From: Spirochaetia bacterium
GTDB lineage: Bacteria > Spirochaetota > Spirochaetia > Treponematales > Breznakiellaceae
DNA length: 14,192 bases
Reading direction: 5' to 3'
Assembly (NCBI GenBank): GCA_026002305.1
Contig: BOBI01000049.1
Coordinates: 1 to 14,192, forward strand
The translations under genes were made by a program, and so were the position numbers. Below, piece by piece: positions 1-6,959 of the stretch. The notes beneath the pieces are model-generated. The model worked only from the letters and a program-made list of their open reading frames with translations. It was not told the origin of the DNA and did no database searches. Every line of letters starts with the position of its first letter. Position 1 is the first letter of the stretch.

Positions 1-57
1 GTGTAGCTTTTTTTGAAGCCATGCGATTTTGCCTGCGTTATGCTTACCATGATTCAT
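1..57 (-). CDS. Probable 5' end of a minus-strand gene, product unknown (partial)
   Basis: Reading leftwards from an ATG at 57-55, the frame stays open to the window edge and gives 19 residues beginning MNHGKHNAGKIAWLQKKLH. A good Shine-Dalgarno sequence (AGGAAGG on the minus strand, plus-strand positions 64-70) lies 6 nt before the ATG, which is the main reason to call it. The gene would be divergent from the sugar operon. The peptide is too short to assign a family and nothing further is claimed. The plus strand is also open here (3-113), so coding on this strand is likely but not proven. Confidence 0.4.
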   Translation of the reverse strand, partial: MNHGKHNAGKIAWLQKKLH

Positions 58-143
58 GGCAAGCCTTCCTGATTTTTCTCTACACGGACGGCGGTTTGGT
101 TGAGCCGGGGTAAATTTAGAATTGCTGGATCTTCCCTATGTTA

Positions 144-443
144 GCGTCAAATGCGTTTTTCTGCTTTTGTTTGGAAAGGCGGCGTGCGGCGGGTGCGGCA
201 TGTGCGGTGTGCAGCTTTTGCAAATAGTTAATAAAGCGCAAGAAATATTTTTTCTGTAGCTCACTTGACCGAAGCGGGGCTAATAAGCAACTGTGTGCCA
301 AAAAAGGTGACTGTAGCAAGCGTGAGCGAAAGGGAAAATATTTTTGCGCTTAACTGCCGATAAAATCTGCACACCGTCTTTGCCTTACAAACCGCACGCC
401 GCTTTTGTGTTAAAGGCAGAAAAAAATGTATTTGGAGCGGGGG
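144..443. repeat. Long imperfect inverted repeat (two ~125-bp arms)
   Basis: The left arm (about 144-268) and right arm (about 318-443) are reverse complements over nearly their whole length, with roughly 49 bp between them. Matching blocks include CGGTGTGCAG (205-214) with CTGCACACCG (367-376), GCGGCGTGCGG near 180-190 with CCGCACGCCGC near 393-402, GCGCAAGAAATATTTTTT (236-253) with GGAAAATATTTTTGCGC (334-350), and GCTCACTTG (260-268) with CAAGCGTGAGC (318-328). More than 50 aligned bases in the middle need no gap, so the symmetry is not a composition effect. The arms differ at perhaps a quarter of positions, which suggests an old element. It could be two inverted copies of an interspersed repeat, a MITE-like relic, or a transcribed hairpin. 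Confidence 0.7.
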
Positions 444-493
444 CGCACGCCTTTTTTGTAGATAAGGCAGAAAAAATGTATTTGGAGCGGGGG
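393..493. repeat. Tandem direct repeat, two ~50-bp units
   Basis: Unit 1 is 393-443 (51 bp) and unit 2 is 444-493 (50 bp). Both begin CGCACGCC and end in AATGTATTTGGAGCGGGGG after GGCAG plus an A tract. The A tract is 7 nt in unit 1 and 6 nt in unit 2, and a few bases differ in the middle. Unit 1 is also the outer part of the right arm of the inverted repeat, so unit 2 is a local duplication of that end. The repeat ends about 30 bp before the candidate operon promoter's -10 element. Confidence 0.85.
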
Positions 494-498
494 ATTTA

Positions 499-527
499 TT
501 CAAATTCAGAATTCCTGATAGGATAAT
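499..527 (+). promoter_or_regulatory. Candidate sigma-70-type promoter for the sensor operon
   Basis: A TTCAAA hexamer (499-504) is separated by 17 bp from GATAAT (522-527). This is a fair match to -35/-10 consensus, placed 45 bp before the GTG start of the first gene. It begins just after the tandem repeat ends. The call rests only on pattern and position. Confidence 0.4.
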
Positions 528-571
528 ACTCTGGCCCTGACAATCCGGCAGATAAGTGGTAGATTAAACCT

Positions 572-1555
572 GTGAAGCGTCTATTCCGTTTAATTATTGT
601 GATTTTCAGCGTTCTCTCATTAGGGGCATTTCTGCTGTCCTTTTCCATGGTTAGGAATCTGTATACACGCCATTCGCCTGCGGGGAACGCTCCGCTGGAT
701 TATCATTTTTCCCTGTATCTGCCGGATAATCGTAACGCCTTCTTTACACAGATTATTCGCGGGGCGGAGCGGGCGGCGGAGGAAGTGCACGCGGCGATTT
801 CAATCCATTCAATCGATCCTGCGAAGAATGAGCTGGAAATGGCTGCTTATACAGGGGTTGACGGGGTTATTGTCTGTCCCTATCTGGATGATGCCTTGGC
901 TCGCAGGCAGCTTGATAAAATTGGCGCGCGGCAGATTCCGGTGGTAATTATAAACCACAATGTTCCCAACGATCAGCCATGGCCATTCATAGGCGCCAAT
1001 AACTTTGATATGGGGCGCAGGATGGGACAAGAAACGGGACGGATAACCAGCGGCGCCATAAGGCTTGCCCTTGTGTACAGCGATAAGTCGCCGGGTATCT
1101 ACGGAGAGCGTGAATTGGTGGAAATGGGTATTGCCAACGCCATTGGCTACAGGCTTGGAGCGCCGATCATGGAGTTCCGCACGAACCTGAACCCTTTGGA
1201 CGCAGAGGCCCTGCTCTACCGGCTGTTCCGCGACAATCCGGCGGACGCTTCCACGCCGGCATCCAGCGCCGGTATCAACACCATAATCTTTACCGACACC
1301 AACGATACCCTTGCCGCAGCCCAGACGCTTATCGACATGAATCTGGTGGGGCGTGTTCAGGTTATAGGGTTTGGGGACGATCCGGGGATTCTTGAAAATA
1401 TCAAAAAAGGGGTTATCGCAAGTACTGTGGTAAGCAACCCCGATGGTATTGGTTACGAGGCGGTACGCTCCCTGTCGGCTCTGCGGGAGACAGGGTATAC
1501 CTCAACTTCCATTGATACGGGTATCGGTATTATGGACAGGTTGAACATGAGATGA
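572..1555 (+). CDS. Membrane-anchored sugar-binding sensor protein (XylFII-like / RbsB-type)
   Basis: The 327-residue product has one N-terminal hydrophobic segment (about residues 6-26, LIIVIFSVLSLGAFLL) with basic residues before it and no lipobox or clear cleavage site. It is therefore probably a signal anchor holding an extracytoplasmic domain. Residues 45-310 form a type I periplasmic-binding fold of the RbsB/LacI kind: FFTQIIRGAERAAEE near 57-71, GVDGVIVCP near 95-103, IPVVIINH near 122-129, TDTND near 241-245 and VIGFGDDPG near 264-272. The GTG start at 572 is chosen because a stop lies two codons upstream and the anchor begins right after it; the ribosome site is weak. It sits 10 bp before a LytS-type kinase. 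In Firmicutes such anchored binding proteins (XylFII) pass ligand status to LytS. The sequence is less XylF-like than the lipoprotein at 4546, so its ligand is inferred only from the linked xylA and xylB. Confidence 0.75.
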   Translation: MKRLFRLIIVIFSVLSLGAFLLSFSMVRNLYTRHSPAGNAPLDYHFSLYLPDNRNAFFTQIIRGAERAAEEVHAAISIHSIDPAKNELEMAAYTGVDGVIVCPYLDDALARRQLDKIGARQIPVVIINHNVPNDQPWPFIGANNFDMGRRMGQETGRITSGAIRLALVYSDKSPGIYGERELVEMGIANAIGYRLGAPIMEFRTNLNPLDAEALLYRLFRDNPADASTPASSAGINTIIFTDTNDTLAAAQTLIDMNLVGRVQVIGFGDDPGILENIKKGVIASTVVSNPDGIGYEAVRSLSALRETGYTSTSIDTGIGIMDRLNMR

Positions 1556-1565
1556 GGCGCCTGCA

Positions 1566-3104
1566 ATGAGGATTAAACGCCGCTTTCCCCGGTCGTTCCG
1601 GGTAGAGATGATGTTAAGCATATCTGGCGCCTTTCTGCTGCTGGGGCTATCCACGGGTTACACCATGATCTCCGCAAAAAATCTACAAACCATCCTTGAT
1701 AAAAGTTTTGAACAGGAACGGTTTATTAAGTCTATACAGGAAGATCTCATTGATTATCAGGGGCCGCTGCTGGATTACCTGTCCACCCGGTCCTCCAACG
1801 CCCTCTCGCGTATACTAATCGACTCCCAGACCCTGCGCCGGAAGATTCCGGCAAGCGCACCCGTTACCGGGGATCGGGTGGAAATAAAAGAGAGGGAACT
1901 CTATTCTTTGATTCATTCCTACCTGAATTTGGCGGATGAGGCGATGGAGGCAAAACGCGGCAGGAATATTGCAGCCTATACACGGGTGTATGATGAACTG
2001 GCGGGGTTACTGTCGTATATCAACGCGGAAATTGAAGCGGTAAGCATTGAGCGTTTTCGCAACCAGACCGATTCTTACGGTCTATTTATCGCCGGAGCGG
2101 GAACCGTTCAGTTTTGGAACCTCCTATTCATCATCTTTGTTTCAATCCTAGCGGTGCTATTGCTCCTTGTATCTGTGGGGAGGGTTACCGACCCTCTGGT
2201 GCGGCTTTCAGCTATGGCGGCGGAACTGTCGGCGGGGCATTTCGATATTGAGGATATTACCGCCAATTCGGTACAAGAAATGGAACAGGTGGTTGATGCC
2301 TTTAACCGCATGAAAAACGAGATTCGCAATTACATTGAGGAAATCCACTTGCAGGAAAATATCAAGGAAGAGTATATGCGGGAGCGTATGCGGAACATGA
2401 AGATGGAAGGGCTGGTACGGCGTATGGAAATTTACGCGCTGCAGGCACAGATGAATCCCCACTTTCTTTTTAACACTTTGAATACGGGGATGCAGCTTGC
2501 CATCGTGGAAGGCGCCGACCGGACAGGTGAATATATGGAGTATATGGCGAATCTGTTCCGGCATATTATACGCAACAAGGAAATTATCGTGCCGCTGCGG
2601 CATGAAATTGAAGGGTTGAAGTTTTTCTTTTATATTTTGAAGGTGCGGTTCCCAAAAAATCTTGATTTGGCGCTGGACTACGACGAGCCGCTGCTGGATT
2701 CCCGCAAGGTTCCGGTATCAATTTTGCAGCCTCTGGTGGAAAACTGTATTATCCACGGGTTTAAAAACACCGCTGCGGTTTCGGAACAGGGTGAAAGCGG
2801 ACATACCCAACGTTGGCTAATCATGGTCAGGGTGGAACAGCGGGGGGAGCGGCTGATCCTTTCGGTACGGGATAACGGACAGGGGATGGAAAAGGAAACG
2901 ATAGAAAAATTGCTCCACCCCCAGCCAATCGACGAATCATCCGCTTCCAGGGTTATGGGGCTGGAAAATGTTATCCAACGGCTCTACTTTTTTTACCCCG
3001 ACGACCCGGAAGTCATCTCCATTCAAAGCAATGATGCGTCCGGACATGGAACCGCCATCATTATCAGTATTGATACGGGGAGAACGCCATGTATCGCGTT
3101 CTGA
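1566..3104 (+). CDS. Sensor histidine kinase, LytS/YesM type
   Basis: This 512-residue inner-membrane kinase has TM1 at about residues 15-36, a mainly helical extracytoplasmic region to about 180, TM2 at about 182-204 and a HAMP linker at about 205-260. A helical segment follows, then the His_kinase domain with phospho-acceptor His299 in QMNPHFLFNTLN. The ATPase domain shows the N box LVENCIIHGF (Asn393), the G1 box DNGQGM (436-441), MGLENV (464-469) and GHGT (493-496). The extracytoplasmic part is too small and featureless to be a sugar-binding domain itself, which fits a separate sensing partner, the gene just upstream. It should phosphorylate the response regulator encoded next, whose start lies inside this gene's last codons (16-nt overlap), implying coupled translation. 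The ATG start has a GAGG sequence 8 nt upstream. The family assignment is firm; the signal is inferred. Confidence 0.93.
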   Translation: MRIKRRFPRSFRVEMMLSISGAFLLLGLSTGYTMISAKNLQTILDKSFEQERFIKSIQEDLIDYQGPLLDYLSTRSSNALSRILIDSQTLRRKIPASAPVTGDRVEIKERELYSLIHSYLNLADEAMEAKRGRNIAAYTRVYDELAGLLSYINAEIEAVSIERFRNQTDSYGLFIAGAGTVQFWNLLFIIFVSILAVLLLLVSVGRVTDPLVRLSAMAAELSAGHFDIEDITANSVQEMEQVVDAFNRMKNEIRNYIEEIHLQENIKEEYMRERMRNMKMEGLVRRMEIYALQAQMNPHFLFNTLNTGMQLAIVEGADRTGEYMEYMANLFRHIIRNKEIIVPLRHEIEGLKFFFYILKVRFPKNLDLALDYDEPLLDSRKVPVSILQPLVENCIIHGFKNTAAVSEQGESGHTQRWLIMVRVEQRGERLILSVRDNGQGMEKETIEKLLHPQPIDESSASRVMGLENVIQRLYFFYPDDPEVISIQSNDASGHGTAIIISIDTGRTPCIAF

Positions 3105-4549
3105 TTGTGGATGATGAGGAGCCGGTTCTGGACGGTTACGATTTTATGCTGAAAAGCACCAATGGTTTTACCCTCTGCGGGAAGGCGCGATCAGGCTACG
3201 ATGCGTTAAAACTGATCTATGAATTAAAGCCCGATCTGGTATTTATGGATATAAATATCCCCGGCATGGACGGGCTTGAGGTAATTGCCGAAGTACACAA
3301 AAAATTTGCCTCTATGGTGTTTATACTTTCCACCGCCTATGAACGGTTCGACCTTGCTCAGCGGGCTATCCCCCTGGGTGTGTTTGATTATCTGGTTAAG
3401 CCTGTGTCAAAAAAAACTTTTTTCGCCGCACTGGAAAAAGTACAGGAACATCTGGATTCCCGTATTAGCGAATTTGAACAGGAGTCTATACAAGAAGCGG
3501 GTATTCAGCAGTATTTACGGAAAACCATCTGGAAAACTGTGTCGCCTGATGAATGGGAACAGTACCGGCGGCGGTTTGTTTTTCCTTCCGGTAAGGGGAT
3601 TGTCTGTATTATGGAATTGGGTGAAGCGGCGGAGGTTTATGGTAGTGCGATTATGGAGAAACTTTCACTGCGTTACCATTGCCGGTACGATTTTACCATG
3701 AATCAGGGAATATACCTTGTATTGGGAGATGTTAAAAGGGAAGAACTTGAAGCGTATATGGAAACTGTACTACGGGAAATTTTTCCTGTTGAGGGGTATG
3801 CCTTAGGTATAGGCGGTTTATACCACGGGAGTGAACTGCACCAATCCTGCGCCGAGGCCATGGAAGACCTGCGCCGGAAACGGAACGGCGCGCAAAACAG
3901 GGAACGTTTACGGATCATCCAGCTTCGCCGGAAAACAGGCATTGCCCCGGGCGAAGAAACAGCACAAATATTTTGCGATCTCTGGAAAGATATTTTCTGC
4001 ACATACGATTTTTCTGTTGCAAAGGCAAAGATGGTTTCGGTCTTTATGTTCATAATGGACGATTGCTCAGGCTGTTACAGCGGCCGCGCCGAAGTTTCGC
4101 CGCCCTTTGGTGCTGCGGAGGAGATTATGGCGCTGCCTGACATTGCAGCGTGGGAAGCGTGGGCTGCTCCCGCCTTTGAGCAAATTCAGCGTCAGGCAAC
4201 CGGACGACGTTCAAAAAGTTTCCCCATGCCGTTGGTAAAGGCCATTAAGTACGTTCATGATCATTACACCGAGACCATCCAACTGCCCAAAATCGCAGAA
4301 GCGGCCAATGTTTCCGCCGCCTATTTAAGCCGCTTATTTTCGGAATACCTTAAAACCAATTTTGTTGACTATGTTACGGAACTGCGTATTGGACAGGCGG
4401 AAAAACTTATAAGGGAATCCAGTATGAATATCAAAGAAATAGCCTTTGCGGTGGGCTATCAGGACCCCAATTATTTTAGTAAAATTTTCAAGAAGGTTAC
4501 CGGATTGTCCCCCCGGACATTTGGGGTAAGTGCGGAGGAGCCGTTATGA
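3089..4549 (+). CDS. Response regulator with AraC-type DNA-binding domain, YesN type
   Basis: The 486-residue protein has a receiver domain at 1-118 with acidic pocket Asp8-Asp9, phospho-acceptor Asp54 in FMDINIPGMDG, Ser81/Thr82 and Lys104 in LVKP. A long linker region of about 260 residues has no recognised motif. An AraC-family double helix-turn-helix occupies about 380-479 (IQLPKIAEAANVSAAYLSRLF, then NIKEIAFAVGYQDPNYFSKIFKK and TGLSPRTFG). The start ATG overlaps the kinase gene by 16 nt and has GGGGAGA just upstream. As the last step of the sensor cascade it most likely activates promoters of the downstream sugar transport and catabolic genes, such as that before chvE at 5795. Its own operon may be autoregulated, but no site can be assigned with confidence. 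Family and partner assignment are strong; target genes are inferred from linkage. Confidence 0.92.
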   Translation: MYRVLIVDDEEPVLDGYDFMLKSTNGFTLCGKARSGYDALKLIYELKPDLVFMDINIPGMDGLEVIAEVHKKFASMVFILSTAYERFDLAQRAIPLGVFDYLVKPVSKKTFFAALEKVQEHLDSRISEFEQESIQEAGIQQYLRKTIWKTVSPDEWEQYRRRFVFPSGKGIVCIMELGEAAEVYGSAIMEKLSLRYHCRYDFTMNQGIYLVLGDVKREELEAYMETVLREIFPVEGYALGIGGLYHGSELHQSCAEAMEDLRRKRNGAQNRERLRIIQLRRKTGIAPGEETAQIFCDLWKDIFCTYDFSVAKAKMVSVFMFIMDDCSGCYSGRAEVSPPFGAAEEIMALPDIAAWEAWAAPAFEQIQRQATGRRSKSFPMPLVKAIKYVHDHYTETIQLPKIAEAANVSAAYLSRLFSEYLKTNFVDYVTELRIGQAEKLIRESSMNIKEIAFAVGYQDPNYFSKIFKKVTGLSPRTFGVSAEEPL

Positions 4550-5631
4550 AGCCTTTACCCGTCATTTTTCTAATTACCATCCTCGTATCCTGTTCCGCAA
4601 AAAACCCGATCCCGGAGGCTCCGTCCTCCGGCTCGGGCAGGAGCGCGGCCCCCGCCGCTATAAAAAGCCGGCAACAGGGGGATAGCAAAAAAACTACCAT
4701 TGGTATTTCCATCGCCACCGCGACCTTTATCCTTGAACGGTGGAACAAGGATATGAAGGTCTTTTCCGGCGCGGCAAAAGAACTAGGCGCCGATGTGCTG
4801 GTGCAGCTTTCCGCCGGTGGAATCCGTGAGCAGATAGCCCAGATAAACTATATGGTTACCCAGAACATTGATATTCTCGTGGTTATTGCCCACGATTCGG
4901 AGCTGATCTCAGGGGCTATCAAGCAGGTTCGGGATGCGGGGATCCCTGTAATCGCTTATGACCGGATGATCCTTGGGGTGCCCATTGACGCTTACATTTC
5001 CTTTGACAGCCGGGAGGTTGGCCGCCAATACGGACGGGCACTAGTGAGCGCCGTTCCCAAAGGGACATACCTTGTGGCAAACGGCTCCCTGCACGATATA
5101 AATAGTTTTGACATTAATGAAGGTCTGCACGAAATACTCGATCCCCACATTGCGGCCGGCAACATCAAAATTGAGCGGGAAATCTGGCTTGAGGAGTGGA
5201 GCTTTGACGAGGCTCTGGAAAAGATCGGCGCCGTCTTTGGGGAAACCACCGCCTTCGACGCCATTGTCTGCGGCAACGACGCAATCGCCGGCGCGGCAAT
5301 TCAGCTTTTATCGGAACGGCGGCTAGCCGGAAAGGTGGCGGTGGTTGGTCAGGATGCGGAACTGATCAGTTGCCAGCATGTTGTTGAAGGGCTCCAGCTT
5401 ATGACCGTCTATAAACCCATAGGCAAATTGGCTTCCAGGGCGGCGCGTCTTGCCATGGCTATAGTAACAAAAGAAACCTTTCCACCCGACACCCTTTTGG
5501 AAAACGGCAGCGGTGTAAAAATACCCTCGTATATAGAAAAACCTCTGGCGATTTATAAGGACAATATGGACGCGGTTATCAAGGACGGGTTTCATTCTTA
5601 TGAGGATGTATACCGTAATTCCGGTTTGTAG
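4546..5631 (+). CDS. xylF: XylF-like D-xylose-binding lipoprotein
   Basis: The 361-residue product begins with a lipoprotein signal ending in LVSC, so Cys16 should be the lipidated residue. Residues 17-50 form a low-complexity, Pro/Ser/Ala-rich tether of about 34 residues, after which a complete XylF-type binding fold begins. Features typical of D-xylose-binding XylF include LERWNKDM (63-70), IPVIAYDRMI (133-142), AYISFDSREVG (149-159), CGNDAIAGA (242-250), VVGQDAEL (266-273), MTVYKPIGKLA (286-296) and VIKDGFHSYEDVY near the end. It overlaps the response-regulator stop by 4 nt (ATGA) with GGAGGAG upstream, so it is co-translated with the signalling genes and not with the transporter. It may be a second binding protein for the downstream ABC transporter or a ligand-presenting partner of the sensor. 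The choice between these is open; the xylose-type specificity is well supported by motif similarity. Confidence 0.85.
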   Translation: MKPLPVIFLITILVSCSAKNPIPEAPSSGSGRSAAPAAIKSRQQGDSKKTTIGISIATATFILERWNKDMKVFSGAAKELGADVLVQLSAGGIREQIAQINYMVTQNIDILVVIAHDSELISGAIKQVRDAGIPVIAYDRMILGVPIDAYISFDSREVGRQYGRALVSAVPKGTYLVANGSLHDINSFDINEGLHEILDPHIAAGNIKIEREIWLEEWSFDEALEKIGAVFGETTAFDAIVCGNDAIAGAAIQLLSERRLAGKVAVVGQDAELISCQHVVEGLQLMTVYKPIGKLASRAARLAMAIVTKETFPPDTLLENGSGVKIPSYIEKPLAIYKDNMDAVIKDGFHSYEDVYRNSGL

Positions 5632-5638
5632 TATTTTA

Positions 5639-5748
5639 TTGACATCAAAATATTCTCCATTACCCTTGCCGGAACAGACCCGATATAGATAATTCCTTGT
5701 TTTTATCAAAATTTTACGATTTCAAAAAACGAGATAGCGGGGTAGAAT
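5639..5748 (+). promoter_or_regulatory. Candidate regulated promoter region before chvE
   Basis: The 163-bp gap between the two binding-protein genes contains several signals. TTCAAA (5721-5726) lies 16 bp before TAGAAT (5743-5748), the best-placed -35/-10 pair. The TTCAAA hexamer is the same as in the candidate promoter before the sensor gene. Upstream, ATCAAAATATT (5644-5654) and ATCAAAATTTT (5705-5715) are direct repeats exactly 61 bp apart, near six helical turns. AraC-type regulators often bind direct repeats on one helix face, so these are candidate sites for the YesN-type regulator. A consensus TTGACA at 5639-5644 has no matching -10 at 17 bp. No binding data can be read from sequence. 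Confidence 0.4.
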
Positions 5749-5754
5749 AATGAC

Positions 5755-5769
5755 AAACACGTTGTGTTT
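5755..5769. promoter_or_regulatory. Short inverted repeat in the chvE leader (candidate operator or hairpin)
   Basis: AAACAC-GTT-GTGTTT is a perfect 6-3-6 inverted repeat lying just after the candidate -10 element and before the Shine-Dalgarno sequence (GGAGGA, 5784-5789). At this place it would overlap the transcription start or early leader, so a repressor operator is possible. A weak leader hairpin is an alternative. It does not recur before the other genes. Confidence 0.35.
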
Positions 5770-5794
5770 TATTAAGTTTATTCGGAGGAATTAA

Positions 5795-6865
5795 ATGAAA
5801 AGATTTTTAGCGGTTATGATGGTACTTTGTATCGGAACCCTCGCCTTTGCCGGTGGTCAGGCCGATGGCGGGAAGATCAAGATTGGCGTATCTATGCCTA
5901 CCAAGAGTCTGCAACGATGGAATCAGGACGGGGCGAACATGAAGACCCAGCTTGAAAAGAGCGGGTATGCTGTCGATCTTCAGTACGGCGGGGACAACGA
6001 TATTCCAACTCAGGTTGCCCAGCTTGAAAACATGATAAGTACCGGTTGTAAAGCTCTGGTAATCGCTGCCATCGACGGATCGTCGTTGACAGAGGTTTTG
6101 AAAGAAGCGAAGGCAAAGGGTGTCGCGGTTATCTCTTATGACCGCCTTATAATGAACAGCGATGCGGTAAGCTACTACGCTACCTTTGACAACTTCAAAG
6201 TCGGTACCATGCAGGGACAGTACATTGAAAGCCAGTTGAATCTGAAAACCGCTGCCGGCCCCTTCAATATTGAACTGTTTACCGGCGCGCCGGATGACAA
6301 CAACGTCAACTTCTTCTTCGGCGGCGCCATGTCCATTCTGGAACCCTATATCAAGAGCGGCAAGCTCAAGGTACTCTCCGGTCAGACCACCAAGGCCCAG
6401 TGCGCAACCAACAACTGGTCTACAGAAGAATCCCAAAAACGTATGGAAAACCTGATTACCGCTAACAAATACGGCCCCAACGGGACCAAGCTGCATGCGG
6501 TGTTAAGCTCCAACGATTCTGTTGCCAATGGCATAACCAATGCCCTTGTTGGCGCCGGTTATACCAAAGCCAATTTCCCGATCCTTACCGGACAGGATTG
6601 CGACATAACTTCTACAAAGAACCTAATCGCCGGAACCCAGAGTATGTCTGTCTTTAAAGACACCAGAACACTGGCGGCAAAGGCAGTAGAAATGGTAAAC
6701 GCCATAGCAAAGGGAACCACCGTCAGTGTTAATGATACAAAGACCTATGACAATGGCGTCAAGGTAATTCCTTCTTTCCTATGCGATCCTGTTGTTGTAA
6801 CAACTGCGAATTACAAGGAAGCCCTGCTTGACTCAGGTTATTACAAACCGGCTGATATACAGTAA
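5795..6865 (+). CDS. chvE: ChvE-type multiple-monosaccharide periplasmic binding protein
   Basis: The 356-residue protein has a Sec signal peptide (MKRFLAVMMVLCIGTLAFAGG, likely cut near residue 19-20 after AFA) without a usable lipobox, so it should be a free periplasmic protein. The mature part is typical of the ChvE/MmsE family: MPTKSLQRWNQDG (34-46), DIPTQVAQLENMI (69-81), VISYDRLIMNSDAVSYYATFDNF (112-134), GPFNIELFTGAPDDNN, SGKLKVLSGQ, TGQDCDI, VFKDTRTLA and NDTKTYDNGVKVIPS. ChvE relatives bind several aldoses, including glucose, galactose, arabinose and xylose. Placement ahead of mmsA, mmsB, xylB and xylA points to pentose, probably xylose. A strong GGAGGA site lies 5 nt before the ATG, consistent with the high expression expected of a binding protein. 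It has its own upstream intergenic region and a stable stem-loop after it, so it may be expressed above its neighbours. Confidence 0.92.
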   Translation: MKRFLAVMMVLCIGTLAFAGGQADGGKIKIGVSMPTKSLQRWNQDGANMKTQLEKSGYAVDLQYGGDNDIPTQVAQLENMISTGCKALVIAAIDGSSLTEVLKEAKAKGVAVISYDRLIMNSDAVSYYATFDNFKVGTMQGQYIESQLNLKTAAGPFNIELFTGAPDDNNVNFFFGGAMSILEPYIKSGKLKVLSGQTTKAQCATNNWSTEESQKRMENLITANKYGPNGTKLHAVLSSNDSVANGITNALVGAGYTKANFPILTGQDCDITSTKNLIAGTQSMSVFKDTRTLAAKAVEMVNAIAKGTTVSVNDTKTYDNGVKVIPSFLCDPVVVTTANYKEALLDSGYYKPADIQ

Positions 6866-6898
6866 TTAATGGCAACAGGTTAGAGGTCTTGATAATTT

Positions 6899-6929
6899 AA
6901 ACCACGAACCGCAGACAGGTTCGTGGTTT
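6899..6929 (+). terminator. Strong intra-operon stem-loop between chvE and mmsA
   Basis: AAACCACGAACC (6899-6910) and GGTTCGTGGTTT (6918-6929) form a perfect 12-bp stem with a 7-nt loop (GCAGACA). It is followed by a short TTTTGATTT stretch and not a long U tract, so it is probably a partial terminator or an mRNA-stabilising hairpin. Such hairpins after binding-protein genes commonly keep their transcript more abundant than the membrane components. The mmsA ribosome site follows 18 nt later. Confidence 0.75.
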
Positions 6930-6959
6930 TGATTTAATCTTAACCTAAAGGAGCGTAGC

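Noticed and set aside
3..113. Plus-strand frame open from the window edge to TAA, possibly the end of an upstream gene
   Set aside because: It is only 36 codons with an unconvincing composition, and the overlapping minus-strand frame has a start codon with a strong ribosome site. It remains possible and is mentioned as a finding.
393..493. Two tandem units considered as the start of a CRISPR array
   Set aside because: The units are contiguous with no unique spacers, and they match the arm of the inverted repeat; no cas genes are nearby.
344..526. 60-codon plus-strand ORF and overlapping minus-strand ORFs in 116-503
   Set aside because: They lie inside the inverted and tandem repeats. Repeated peptides in them only mirror the DNA repeats, and no ribosome site supports a start.
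5639..5644. Consensus TTGACA as a promoter -35 element
   Set aside because: The position 16-18 bp downstream reads CCCTTG-like sequence with no -10 match.
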